Source: Guyparkeria sp016278265 (GTDB taxonomy: Bacteria; Pseudomonadota; Gammaproteobacteria; Halothiobacillales; Halothiobacillaceae). From it: 64,000 nucleotides of DNA. Location: assembly GCF_044582145.1 (NCBI RefSeq), contig NZ_JBDODO010000003.1; one strand, written 5' to 3'. The notes under the pieces are model-generated. The model was not told the origin of the DNA. It saw only the letters and a list, made by a program, of their open reading frames with translations, and made no database searches. Shown here piece by piece: positions 1 to 7,985 of the stretch. Position 1 is the stretch's first letter. Every line of letters starts with the position of its first letter. The position numbers and the translations under genes are program-made.

Positions 1-56
1 CGCTCGGCGCTCAGCAAGGTAAGCGCGTCACGGGCAGATTGGGATGAATTGTTCAT
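1..56 (-). CDS. Partial CDS, N-terminus of unidentified protein
   Basis: An ATG at 56-54 (minus strand) follows an AGAGGTGG ribosome-binding sequence and opens a frame that runs off the window edge. Only 18 residues are visible (starting MNNSSQSARDALTLL), too few to assign a family. It lies downstream of tsaE on the same strand, but the 227-bp gap with its own palindromes suggests a separate promoter. Confidence 0.5.
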   Translation of the reverse strand, partial: MNNSSQSARDALTLLSAE

Positions 57-87
57 GCACCACCTCTGGCAACACAGCCCCAAGAAT

Positions 88-119
88 GTGTCATTGCGAC
101 ACTTGACCCACAGTGTGGG
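88..119. promoter_or_regulatory. Two adjacent inverted repeats upstream of the partial gene
   Basis: GTGTC-N5-GACAC (88-102) and CCCACA-G-TGTGGG (107-119) lie side by side in an AT-richer gap, 32-68 bases upstream of the start at 56. Perfect short dyads at this distance from a start codon are typical of operators. No regulator can be named. The rest of 57-283 holds no gene. Confidence 0.35.
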
Positions 120-283
120 CCAAAAGGGTATTTTTTCAACAATTGCAAGAAGATAGCGCGGACTTCTTAACCCGATACGAGAAGCGCGATTACCAAATAT
201 GGCGGCTAATGACAGAGGAATACACAAGATGATGTGGTTTGGGCGGACGTTGGAAAAACACCACACCCGGTCGGGCAAGGCGC

Positions 284-778
284 TCAGGTGGCGGCAAGAC
301 GCGCCAGCCAGGCCTCGCCCAACGGACTAGAGGCCCGACAGATGAGATCGCGCTGCTCCGGCCGATCGGCGCATCCCGCCAGCGAGATTTCGAGATCGGC
401 GACCAGCTCGCCATGGGCCTGACTCAACCACTCCACCAGGAACAGCGCGTGATCCGCCTCGTCGCGCACACCGAGATAGTCGAGCTCCTCGGGGTCGGCG
501 AGTCGATAGAGATCGAGATGCAGGACGCGACTCGGGCCGCCCGGCGGGGCGGTCACGTCGTAGGGTTCGACCAGCGTGTAAGTCGGGCTGCGAATGGTGC
601 CGGTCACGCCCAGGGATCGCAGAAACGCCCGCGCAAAGGTGGACTTGCCCGCCCCCAGCTCGCCACGGAGCGACAACAGGCCGGCCGCCGGCGCCACGGC
701 AGCCAAGGCCGCGGCCTGCGACTCGACCGCCGCCTGATCGAGTTCACGGTAGCGGCATTCGGTCTCAGCGCCCGTCAT
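284..778 (-). CDS. tsaE: tRNA threonylcarbamoyladenosine biosynthesis ATPase TsaE
   Basis: 164 aa. TsaE is the P-loop ATPase of the TsaBDE complex that makes the essential t6A37 modification of ANN-decoding tRNAs in the cytosol. A Walker A motif GELGAGKST lies at about residues 39-47, followed by the family signature RSPTYTLVEPY and the LDLYRL segment. Length is usual (about 150-165 aa). The ATG at 778 is chosen because upstream in-frame sequence is only overlap with the preceding gene. It overlaps the 3' end of nnr by 14 bp, the common nnr-tsaE arrangement, implying translational coupling. Confidence 0.95.
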   Translation of the reverse strand: MTGAETECRYRELDQAAVESQAAALAAVAPAAGLLSLRGELGAGKSTFARAFLRSLGVTGTIRSPTYTLVEPYDVTAPPGGPSRVLHLDLYRLADPEELDYLGVRDEADHALFLVEWLSQAHGELVADLEISLAGCADRPEQRDLICRASSPLGEAWLARLAAT

Positions 779-2372
779 CGCCCTGCCCCCGCGAGGATTC
801 ATCGCTGGATGAGCCGGATCGCCGCCAGCCCGTACCGAGCGGTTCGACCTGGCCGTTGAGCCGAGCGCGGATTGCCCCGAACAAGTCGCTGGCTGCCATG
901 CCCCACTCGCCGCGCGCCCCGGCCTCGATCTCGCCGGCCTCGGCATGCAGGCAGACCCCGAACTCCATGGCCGCAAGGCGCGGCAAGCCCATGCCCAGCA
1001 GCGCCCCGAGCAGACCGGCCAGCACATCGCCCGTGCCGGCCGTCGCCAATGCCGGGCTCCCCCGCTGACAGACCGCCAGGCGATCGGCATCGGCCAGCAC
1101 GCTGCCGACCCCCTTTAGCACCACGCCACAACCAAGCCGCTCGGCGAGCGACCGTGCCGCGCCGAGCCGGTCGGCGTTGATCGCGGCGGTGTCGCATTCG
1201 AGCAGCATGGCCGCCTCGCCCGGGTGGGGCGTGATCACCGCGTCGCGCTCGCGCAACGAGTTCGGGCCGAGCAGGCACAGGGCATCGGCATCCACCACCA
1301 GCGGCAACGGGCAGTCTCGCAGCGCGCGCCAGGCGGTCACCGCCCAGGCATCCCGCCCCAGCCCCGGGCCAACCACCACGCTCGTCGCCTCGGCCGCCAG
1401 GCGCAGCACGTCGTGGGCCGTCTCCACCCCGTGCACGATCAGCTCGGGCCGGCCAATATTGAGCGTGGCGGCATGATCGGGGTGGGTGGCAACGATCACC
1501 TTGCCCGCCCCGGCACGCAAGGCCGCCTCGGCCGCCAGCCGAGCGGCACCGGGCATGCCGCGATTGCCGGCGGCGACCAGCACCGTGCCGAATCGTCCCT
1601 TGTGTCCATCACGAGCGCGAGGCGCGAACCGCAGACCACCGTGCAGCAGGTCGACGGCCGTCTGGTCCGCATCCGGCGGGTAACCGAGATCGGCCAGCAC
1701 CCGGTCACCACAGGCGGCCACGGCGGGGCCGGTCGTCAATCCCCGCTTGATGCCGAGAAAGGTCACCGTGCAATCGGCCGCCAGCGTGAGCGGATCGACC
1801 GCGCCGGTATCCGCATCCACGCCGGAGGGCAGGTCCACCGCCAGCACCCCGGGGCGTTCGGTGTGCGAGGAGAGCGCCGCCTGCGCGCGCCGCAGAAAGT
1901 CCGCCGCCTTGCCCTCGATCGCCCGGGACAGGCCGATGCCGAACAGGGCATCGACCACCACGTCGGCCGCTTGCAGCGCCTCGTCGACGGCCGCCGACTC
2001 GGTCTGCACCTCGACAGCAGGCTCCACCGACGACAGTGCCGCCCAGGCATGCGCGGCACTGTCGCGGAATGTCGGCCGCCCCCAGCCGAGCAGATCGACC
2101 GCCAGACCGGCCTGTTTCGCCAGCCGGGCGACCACCAACCCGTCACCGCCGTTCTGCCCCGGTCCGACCAGCACAGCCAGGCGAGCCGCGTCCGGCCAGC
2201 GATCGCGCAAGTCGGCAAACGCGGCCCCACCGGCCTGCTCCATCAGCCCGTAGGCATCCACCCCACCCGCAAACAATGTGCGTTCGTGGGTCTGGATCGC
2301 CTCCACCGACCAGGCTCGTGCCAGGCCCGGATCGACGGTGGGGCGAATCAGCGCTGGGGCGGCGGTCGGCAT
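765..2372 (-). CDS. nnr: Bifunctional NAD(P)H-hydrate epimerase / ADP-dependent dehydratase
   Basis: 535 aa, the two-domain Nnr protein that repairs hydrated NADH and NADPH. The N-terminal YjeF epimerase half includes the signatures GPGQNGGDGLVVAR and VDALFGIG. The C-terminal YjeF/ribokinase-like dehydratase half includes VVGPGLGRD, ITPHPGEAA and the ATAGTGDVLAG nucleotide-binding loop. The ATG at 2372 is preferred over an in-frame TTG at 2384. It starts 19 bp after the trpS stop on the same strand and overlaps tsaE, so trpS-nnr-tsaE may be one transcript. Confidence 0.95.
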   Translation of the reverse strand: MPTAAPALIRPTVDPGLARAWSVEAIQTHERTLFAGGVDAYGLMEQAGGAAFADLRDRWPDAARLAVLVGPGQNGGDGLVVARLAKQAGLAVDLLGWGRPTFRDSAAHAWAALSSVEPAVEVQTESAAVDEALQAADVVVDALFGIGLSRAIEGKAADFLRRAQAALSSHTERPGVLAVDLPSGVDADTGAVDPLTLAADCTVTFLGIKRGLTTGPAVAACGDRVLADLGYPPDADQTAVDLLHGGLRFAPRARDGHKGRFGTVLVAAGNRGMPGAARLAAEAALRAGAGKVIVATHPDHAATLNIGRPELIVHGVETAHDVLRLAAEATSVVVGPGLGRDAWAVTAWRALRDCPLPLVVDADALCLLGPNSLRERDAVITPHPGEAAMLLECDTAAINADRLGAARSLAERLGCGVVLKGVGSVLADADRLAVCQRGSPALATAGTGDVLAGLLGALLGMGLPRLAAMEFGVCLHAEAGEIEAGARGEWGMAASDLFGAIRARLNGQVEPLGTGWRRSGSSSDESSRGQGDDGR

Positions 2373-2390
2373 GGTTCCGTCCAATCTGGA

Positions 2391-3413
2391 TTAACCGAGG
2401 ATGTCGGGGCGCGGCAGAAAGCCGAGTGCGTCGAAGGCGCGCTGAAGCGTCGGCCGGGCCCGTTCGGCGGCACGCTCGGCGCCCTGGGCGAGGATGGCAT
2501 CCAGCCCCGCTTCGTCGGCACGAATCTCGCGGTAGCGGGCCGTGATCGGCTCGAGGTGGGCGATGACCGCCTCGCCGGTCTCGACCTTGAGCTTGCCGTA
2601 GCCCTCGCCGGCCAACCGGCTCTCGATCGACTCGATCGACTCGTCACCGAAGATCGATAGCAGCGTCAGCAGGTTCGATACGCCCGGCTTGTTCTCCGGG
2701 TCGAAGCGGATATCCATGTCCGAGTCGGTCACCGCCTTCTTGAACTTCTTCAGGATCTTCTTTGGCTCGTCGAGCAACGCGACATAGCTTGCCTCGCTGG
2801 GATCGGACTTCGACATCTTGGCGGTCGGGTCCTGCAGCGACATCACGCGTGCGCCGGCCTTGGGGATGAACGGCTCGGGCACGGTGAATACATCGCCGTA
2901 GAGCTTGTTGAAGCGCATGGCCAGATCGCGGGTCAGCTCGAGGTGCTGCTTCTGGTCGGCACCCACCGGCACGTGCGTGGCCTGGTAGAGCAGGATGTCG
3001 GCGGCCATCAGCACGGGATAGTCGAACAGGCCGGCGTTGATGTTGGCCTGGTGGCGCTGCGACTTGTCCTTGAACTGGGTCATGCGCTCAAGCTCACCCA
3101 TGTAGGTGTAGCAGTTGAGCACCCAGCCCAGCTCGGCGTGGGCGGGGACGTGGGACTGGACGAACAGCGTGCTCTTGTCCGGGTCAAGCCCGCAGGCGAG
3201 ATACAGGGCGAGGAAGTCGTAGCAGCGCGAGCGGAACTCGGCCGGGTCCTGGCGCACGGTGATCGCGTGCAGGTCGACCAGCATGAACAGCGCGTCGTGC
3301 GTGTCCTGCATGTTGACCCAGTTGCGGATCGCGCCGACGTAATGGCTGATCAGCAGCTGTCCCGAGGGCTGGATGCCGGAGAGCACCACCGGCGGCTTGT
3401 CGTTCTTGGACAT
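2391..3413 (-). CDS. trpS: Tryptophanyl-tRNA synthetase
   Basis: 340 aa class I aminoacyl-tRNA synthetase charging tRNA-Trp. The N-terminal HIGH-region signature is GIQPSGQLLISHYVGA, and the KMSKS loop is present as KMSKSDPSEASY near residue 195. Length matches bacterial TrpRS (about 330-350 aa). The ATG at 3413 follows an AAGAAG ribosome-binding sequence, while upstream in-frame sequence is non-conserved and repetitive in GC. It is divergent from the HAD phosphatase gene, with about 170 bp between them. Confidence 0.96.
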   Translation of the reverse strand: MSKNDKPPVVLSGIQPSGQLLISHYVGAIRNWVNMQDTHDALFMLVDLHAITVRQDPAEFRSRCYDFLALYLACGLDPDKSTLFVQSHVPAHAELGWVLNCYTYMGELERMTQFKDKSQRHQANINAGLFDYPVLMAADILLYQATHVPVGADQKQHLELTRDLAMRFNKLYGDVFTVPEPFIPKAGARVMSLQDPTAKMSKSDPSEASYVALLDEPKKILKKFKKAVTDSDMDIRFDPENKPGVSNLLTLLSIFGDESIESIESRLAGEGYGKLKVETGEAVIAHLEPITARYREIRADEAGLDAILAQGAERAAERARPTLQRAFDALGFLPRPDILG

Positions 3414-3586
3414 AAATGTGACTTCTTGAAGCGGGTGAATACGGCATGTTCCGGGCCGGGCGGATGGATTTCCCCGCCCGGCCCGGCAAAGGCGGATCAT
3501 CATAGCAAAGGCCCGGCGAGGGTCATCCGGCGCTGCCCCTGCTATACAAAGAGGCAGGCCACGGGCAGAAGACAACGGATAGATCA

Positions 3587-4378
3587 ATGATGCAGGCGAT
3601 CCTCTTCGACATGGACGGCGTGCTCTACGTCGGCGACCGCCCCATCGACGGCGCGGCCGCGACCCTCGAGTGGTGTCGTCGCCAGGCCATTCCGTTCCGT
3701 TTCGTCACCAACACCACCTCCCGTCCCCGGGCCGCCCTGGTCGACAAACTCCAGCAGATGGGCATCGAGGCGAGGGAAGACGAAATCATCACGCCACCGG
3801 TGGTCGCCAGGCATTGGTTGACGCAGCGAGCCGACGGGCCGGTCGGCCTGTTCGTTCCCCCGGCAACCGAGGACGATTTCGCCACGCTCCGGCACGCACG
3901 CTCCGAAGCGGACCCCGTCTCGGCCGTCGTCCTGGGGGATCTGGGCGATGGCTGGGACTTTGCGACCTACAACCGGGCATTCCGCTGGCTGAAGAAAAAC
4001 CCCGACGCGGCGCTGGTGGCGCTCGGCATGACGCGCTTCTGGGAAGCCGAAGACGGCCCCCGTCTGGACGTCGGGCCGTTCGTGCGCGGGCTCGAATACG
4101 CACTCGACCGAGAGGCAGTCGTGCTCGGCAAACCCAGCGCCTCGTTCTTTCGGCTGGCCGTCGAGGACATGGACGGCCGAATCGACCAGGCATGGATGAT
4201 CGGTGACGACATCATGGGCGACATCGAGGGCGCCCAGCGGGCGGGGCTGCGAGCCCTGCAGGTGCGTACCGGCAAGTTCCGCCCGGAAGACCTCGACCGA
4301 GGCATCTCACCCGACGGGGTGATCGACTCGATCGCGGACCTGCCGGCGTGGTGGGAGCACGAGTCGGGGCGCCGATGA
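3587..4378 (+). CDS. HAD superfamily (IIA) hydrolase
   Basis: 263 aa cytosolic phosphatase of the HAD-IIA subfamily, the NagD/LHPP/HDHD2 type. Motif I is ILFDMDGVLYVGD at the very N-terminus (nucleophile and acid/base Asp). Motif II is TNTTSRP near residue 42. The C-terminal acidic motif is WMIGDDIMGDIEGAQ near residue 203. The substrate cannot be read from sequence. Tandem ATGs lie at 3587 and 3590. The stop overlaps the SLC13 start by ATGA, so the two are probably co-translated. Confidence 0.85.
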   Translation: MMQAILFDMDGVLYVGDRPIDGAAATLEWCRRQAIPFRFVTNTTSRPRAALVDKLQQMGIEAREDEIITPPVVARHWLTQRADGPVGLFVPPATEDDFATLRHARSEADPVSAVVLGDLGDGWDFATYNRAFRWLKKNPDAALVALGMTRFWEAEDGPRLDVGPFVRGLEYALDREAVVLGKPSASFFRLAVEDMDGRIDQAWMIGDDIMGDIEGAQRAGLRALQVRTGKFRPEDLDRGISPDGVIDSIADLPAWWEHESGRR

Positions 4379-6171
4379 CCGGTGATCAGATACTGCTGTT
4401 CGTCATTCTCGGTCTGACACTGGCCGGTTTCGCCTGGGGGCGACTGCGTTACGACGTCGTCGCCCTGCTCGCACTGCTGGCGACCGGGCTGACCGGACTC
4501 GTCCCGCCCGGGGCGATGTTCAGCGGGCTTTCCCACCCCGCCGTCATCACCGTGGCGGCCGTGCTCATCCTGAGCCGAGCACTGCTGAACGCGGGCGTCA
4601 TCGACGTGCTGGCCCGGCGACTGACCCGGGTCGGCGACCGCCCGGTGGTGCAGGTGATCACGCTGACCAGCGTGGTCGCCCTGAGTTCGGGGTTCATCAA
4701 CAACGTCGGCGCGCTGGCGCTGTTCATGCCGGTGGCGGTGTGGATGGCGCGACATGCCGGACGCTCGCCGTCGTTCCTGCTGATGCCGCTGGCCTTCGGC
4801 TCGTTGCTCGGTGGCACCCTGACCCTGATCGGCACCCCGCCCAACATCATCATCGCCGCCTACCGGACCGATACCGGCGCGCCGGCCTTCGCCATGTTCG
4901 ACTTTCTGCCGGTCGGGCTGGCCATCACGCTCGTCGGGGTCGCCTTCATCGCGTTGATCGGCTGGCGCCTGACGCCACAGCGCGACCAGCCAACCGATGG
5001 CGAGGAACTGTTCGAGATCGAGAACTACCTCACCGAATTGCGCGTGCCCGAATCGAGCGCCTACGCCGGGCGGAGCGTGCACGAACTGATCGAATCGGTC
5101 GCCGACGAGACCGACGTGATGGTCACCGCCCTGCTGCGCGAGGACGAACGCCGACGCCTGCCCTCGACCTACGAGGTACTCAGGCCCGGCGACATCCTGC
5201 TGATCGAGGCCGACTCCGACGGACTCGAGGCCCTGATCGATTTCACCGGACTGGAGCTCGCCGCCGGTGAATCGAGCGAATCATCAGAGGAAACGGACAA
5301 AACGGCCGGCGAGTTGACCATGGCGGAGGCGATCGTCGCCCCCAACTCGCGACTGATTGGAACGTCGGCGGGCGCGCTGGACCTGCGCGAGCGCTATGGA
5401 GTGAACGTGCTGGCCGTCGCCCGACAGGGCAAGCGACTGAAACAGCGCATCAGCCATATCCGCTTTCTTCCCGGCGACATCCTGCTGCTGCAGGGGCGCA
5501 AGGAGAACCTGCCCGGTGCGATGAGCCAACTCGGCTGCCTGCCGCTGGCCTCGCGCGGCCTGAACATTGCCCGCCCCCGTCGCGTCGCCCTGGGGGCGGG
5601 CATCTTCGCTGCCGGCCTGGTGCTGGTGGCCTTCGATCTCCTGCCGGTCGCCACCGCGCTGGTCGGTGCCGCCGTGGCGATGGTGATCGCCGGCCTGCTG
5701 CCCTCCGATGACGCCTATCGGGCCATCGACATGCCGGTGATCGTGCTGCTCGCCGCCATGCTGCCGGTCGGCCAGGCCCTGGAAACCACCGGCGGCTCGG
5801 CCCTGATCGCCGAGGCCCTGCTCGGCATGGCCGACTACCTGCCCTCCTTCATGATGCTCGCCCTGCTGATGGTCGCGGTCATGCTGCTCTCGAACATCGT
5901 CAACAACGCCGCCGCCGCGGTGCTTGCCGCCCCGATCGGCATCCAGATCGCGCAGGGGATGAACGCCTCGCCCGATCCGTTCCTGATGGCGGTGGCCATC
6001 GGTGCCTCCTGCGCCTTCCTCACGCCGATCGGCCACCAGTCCAATACCCTGGTCATGGCGCCCGGTGGCTACCAGTTCGGTGATTACTGGCGGATGGGGT
6101 TACCGCTGTCCTTGCTGGTCGTGATCGTGGCCGTGCCCATGATCCTGTGGGTGTGGCCCATGACCGGTTGA
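4375..6171 (+). CDS. SLC13/DASS family permease with two RCK_C domains
   Basis: 598 aa inner-membrane permease. Two hydrophobic halves carry the repeated Asn-rich hairpin signatures (GFINNVGALALFMPVA with GTPPNIIIA in the first, IVNNAAAAVLAAPIG in the second) of the divalent anion:Na+ symporter family. Between them, about residues 210-390, lie two TrkA_C (RCK_C) cytoplasmic domains, each with a PGDILL core. This form occurs in bacterial sulfate or dicarboxylate permeases. Sulfate or thiosulfate is tempting given the sulfur genes here, but substrate is not determined. The start overlaps the upstream HAD gene. Confidence 0.85.
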   Translation: MTGDQILLFVILGLTLAGFAWGRLRYDVVALLALLATGLTGLVPPGAMFSGLSHPAVITVAAVLILSRALLNAGVIDVLARRLTRVGDRPVVQVITLTSVVALSSGFINNVGALALFMPVAVWMARHAGRSPSFLLMPLAFGSLLGGTLTLIGTPPNIIIAAYRTDTGAPAFAMFDFLPVGLAITLVGVAFIALIGWRLTPQRDQPTDGEELFEIENYLTELRVPESSAYAGRSVHELIESVADETDVMVTALLREDERRRLPSTYEVLRPGDILLIEADSDGLEALIDFTGLELAAGESSESSEETDKTAGELTMAEAIVAPNSRLIGTSAGALDLRERYGVNVLAVARQGKRLKQRISHIRFLPGDILLLQGRKENLPGAMSQLGCLPLASRGLNIARPRRVALGAGIFAAGLVLVAFDLLPVATALVGAAVAMVIAGLLPSDDAYRAIDMPVIVLLAAMLPVGQALETTGGSALIAEALLGMADYLPSFMMLALLMVAVMLLSNIVNNAAAAVLAAPIGIQIAQGMNASPDPFLMAVAIGASCAFLTPIGHQSNTLVMAPGGYQFGDYWRMGLPLSLLVVIVAVPMILWVWPMTG

Positions 6172-6383
6172 TGTGGCCAAATGACACGGCATGTCTGCGC
6201 ACACCGGCGACGAAACCACCCAAACCGAGGGCGAGTCGGGTAGAATCGATCACTCGCCACCAAGCCCCGTAGGGCGCAGCTCGAGCCGGGCAACCGTGGC
6301 CTTGCCGTCCTTGGAAAGGTAAGCAGCCTTGCGCGACGGACGGTTGCCTTGCATCACCCCGTCTCGAGGCGCACAGAACGGTA

Positions 6384-6412
6384 TTGCATTCGTGCAGGCC
6401 TTCCCTTATCCT
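6384..6412 (+). promoter_or_regulatory. Probable sigma70 promoter of rpmB-rpmG
   Basis: TTGCAT (6384-6389), a 17-bp spacer and TATCCT (6407-6412) lie about 100 bp before rpmB. The surrounding gap 6172-6511 (340 bp) carries no convincing gene. A second TAGAAT -10-like hexamer is seen near 6241 without a clear -35. Confidence 0.5.
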
Positions 6413-6511
6413 ACGCGGCCTTTGAATTGACCCGCCCGCGTGCCGGCCGCCGGAATGGCTCCGATCCCCTCGGCACGCGCGCAAACAAGACGAGTCGCTC
6501 AGGAGACAATC

Positions 6512-6748
6512 ATGGCCCGAGTTTGCCAAGTAACCGGGAAGCGCCCGGCGGTCGGTAACAACGTATCGCACGCGAACAACAAGACCCGGCGTCGCTTCCT
6601 GCCGAACCTGCACAAGAAGCGGTTCTGGGTAGAGAGCGAGCAGCGCTTCATCAGCCTGCGTGTTTCCAGCCACGGCCTGCGCACGATCGACAAGATCGGC
6701 ATCGAGACGGTCATCGCCGAGATGCGTGCGCGCGGCGAGAAGGTCTGA
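6512..6748 (+). CDS. rpmB: 50S ribosomal protein L28 (bL28)
   Basis: 78 aa, the usual length. The N-terminus MARVCQVTGKRPAVGNNVSH is diagnostic and very close to the E. coli protein. The start at 6512 follows AGGAGA at 6501-6506. Translation further upstream is non-conserved. The protein is the Cys-poor form without zinc CxxC pairs. rpmG follows after 38 bp, the conserved rpmB-rpmG operon. Confidence 0.97.
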   Translation: MARVCQVTGKRPAVGNNVSHANNKTRRRFLPNLHKKRFWVESEQRFISLRVSSHGLRTIDKIGIETVIAEMRARGEKV

Positions 6749-6786
6749 AACACCGCTCACCACCATATATCGACAGGTAACACGAC

Positions 6787-6942
6787 ATGCGCGACAAGAT
6801 CCGACTGGTATCCAGTGCCGGCACCGGCCACTTCTATACCACCGACAAGAACAAGCGGAACATGCCGGAAAAGATGCAAATCAAGAAGTACGATCCGGTA
6901 GTACGCAAGCACGTCATGTACAAGGAAGCCAAGATCAAGTAA
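6787..6942 (+). CDS. rpmG: 50S ribosomal protein L33 (bL33)
   Basis: 51 aa. It starts MRDKIRLVSSAGTGHFY and ends KEAKIK, matching the zinc-free (C-minus) L33 of proteobacteria: no CxxC pairs are present, so it needs no zinc. It lies 38 bp after rpmB, with a strong terminator 53 bp downstream. Ribosomal large subunit, near the E site. Confidence 0.96.
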   Translation: MRDKIRLVSSAGTGHFYTTDKNKRNMPEKMQIKKYDPVVRKHVMYKEAKIK

Positions 6943-6995
6943 GGCGCCCGGCCGTCAACTAGACGGCCAGCCCCTCTTGATCGGCCCCTGACGGA

Positions 6996-7023
6996 CCCCG
7001 CGAGGATACCTCGCGGGGTTTCT
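6996..7023 (+). terminator. Intrinsic terminator of rpmB-rpmG
   Basis: A perfect 10-bp stem CCCCGCGAGG/CCTCGCGGGG (6996-7005, 7009-7018) with a 3-nt loop is followed by TTTCTT. mutM starts only 11 bp after this tail, so mutM must rely on read-through or on a promoter within or before the stem. Confidence 0.85.
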
Positions 7024-7034
7024 TCGTGCCGACC

Positions 7035-7859
7035 ATGCCCGAACTTCCCGAAGTCGAGACCACTCGCCGCGGCATCGAGCCATTCGTCGTCGGTCAACGC
7101 ATCAGCGGCGTCACCGTGCGTGACGCCCGCTTGCGCTGGCCGGTGCGCGCGGACCTGGCTGCGTTCCTCGCGGGTCGCCCGGTGGAGGCGGTCGAGCGAC
7201 GCGCCAAATACCTGCTGCTGTGCCTCGATGGCGGCGACCGGACACTGATCCACCTGGGCATGTCGGGCAGCCTGCGACTGGACGACCCGAGCAATCCGCC
7301 GCGCAAGCACGATCACGTCGAATGGCGTCTCGACAACGACCGGGCCTTGCGCCTGCATGACCCGAGGCGATTCGGCGCCGTGCTGACCGACCGGGTGGAT
7401 GCGCCTCACGAGCGGCTGTGGAAACTCGGCCCCGAACCGCTTGGCCCGGCCTTCGATGGCGACTACCTTGCCAGCCGGCTTGCCGGCCGGCGCGTGGCCG
7501 TCAAGCAGGCCATCATGAACGCCGCCATCGTGGTAGGGGTGGGCAACATCTACGCATCCGAGGCGTTGTTTCTCGCCGGCATTCATCCCATGACCCCGGC
7601 AGGCCGGCTCGACCGCGACGAGTACCACAGCCTTGCCGCCGCGATCCGGCAAGTGCTCGCTGCGGCCATCGCACAGGGCGGCACGACACTGCGCGACTTT
7701 CTCGCCCCCTCGGGTAACCCCGGCTACTTCCGCCAGACGCTCAATGTCTACGAACGCACGGACCAGCCCTGCCGCCGTTGCGGCGCGCCGGTCGAGCGCA
7801 TCGTGCTGGGCCAGCGCTCGACCTGGTTCTGCCCGGCGTGTCAGCCTGAGAGCGGATAG
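7035..7859 (+). CDS. mutM: Formamidopyrimidine-DNA glycosylase (Fpg)
   Basis: 274 aa base-excision repair enzyme removing 8-oxoguanine and FapyG. ATG at 7035 gives MPELPEVE. Removal of Met exposes the catalytic Pro, with Glu next, so this start is required even though an in-frame GTG lies at 7026. The helix-two-turn-helix region includes KQAIMNAAIVVGVGNIYASE. The C-terminal zinc finger is C-x2-C-x16-C-x2-C (CRRCGA to CPAC). It stands just downstream of the rpmG terminator. Confidence 0.97.
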   Translation: MPELPEVETTRRGIEPFVVGQRISGVTVRDARLRWPVRADLAAFLAGRPVEAVERRAKYLLLCLDGGDRTLIHLGMSGSLRLDDPSNPPRKHDHVEWRLDNDRALRLHDPRRFGAVLTDRVDAPHERLWKLGPEPLGPAFDGDYLASRLAGRRVAVKQAIMNAAIVVGVGNIYASEALFLAGIHPMTPAGRLDRDEYHSLAAAIRQVLAAAIAQGGTTLRDFLAPSGNPGYFRQTLNVYERTDQPCRRCGAPVERIVLGQRSTWFCPACQPESG

Positions 7860-7924
7860 CTGGAAGCTGAAAGCGATAGGCGCCGCTACGTCGGCGGCCG
7901 TGAACCCTGCGACCTTCTTTGAGC

Positions 7925-7949
7925 CATCGCGGCTAAAGCCGCTCCTACG
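7925..7949. repeat. REP-type extragenic palindrome
   Basis: The sequence read from the minus strand is GTAGGAGCGGCTTTAGCCGC followed by GATG. An inverted GCGGCT/AGCCGC core carries a GTAGGAG head, the classic REP form of gammaproteobacteria such as Pseudomonas and Xanthomonas. It lies between mutM and the convergent TlpA-like gene, a typical REP location. A REP-associated transposase remnant is found at 63.5 kb. Confidence 0.7.
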
Positions 7950-7985
7950 CGCCCTTCCTCAAGCTGTCGGCTATCGGCCTACCGC

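Noticed and set aside
7026..7034. GTG start three codons upstream for mutM
   Set aside because: Fpg needs Pro as the mature N-terminal residue, which only the ATG at 7035 provides.
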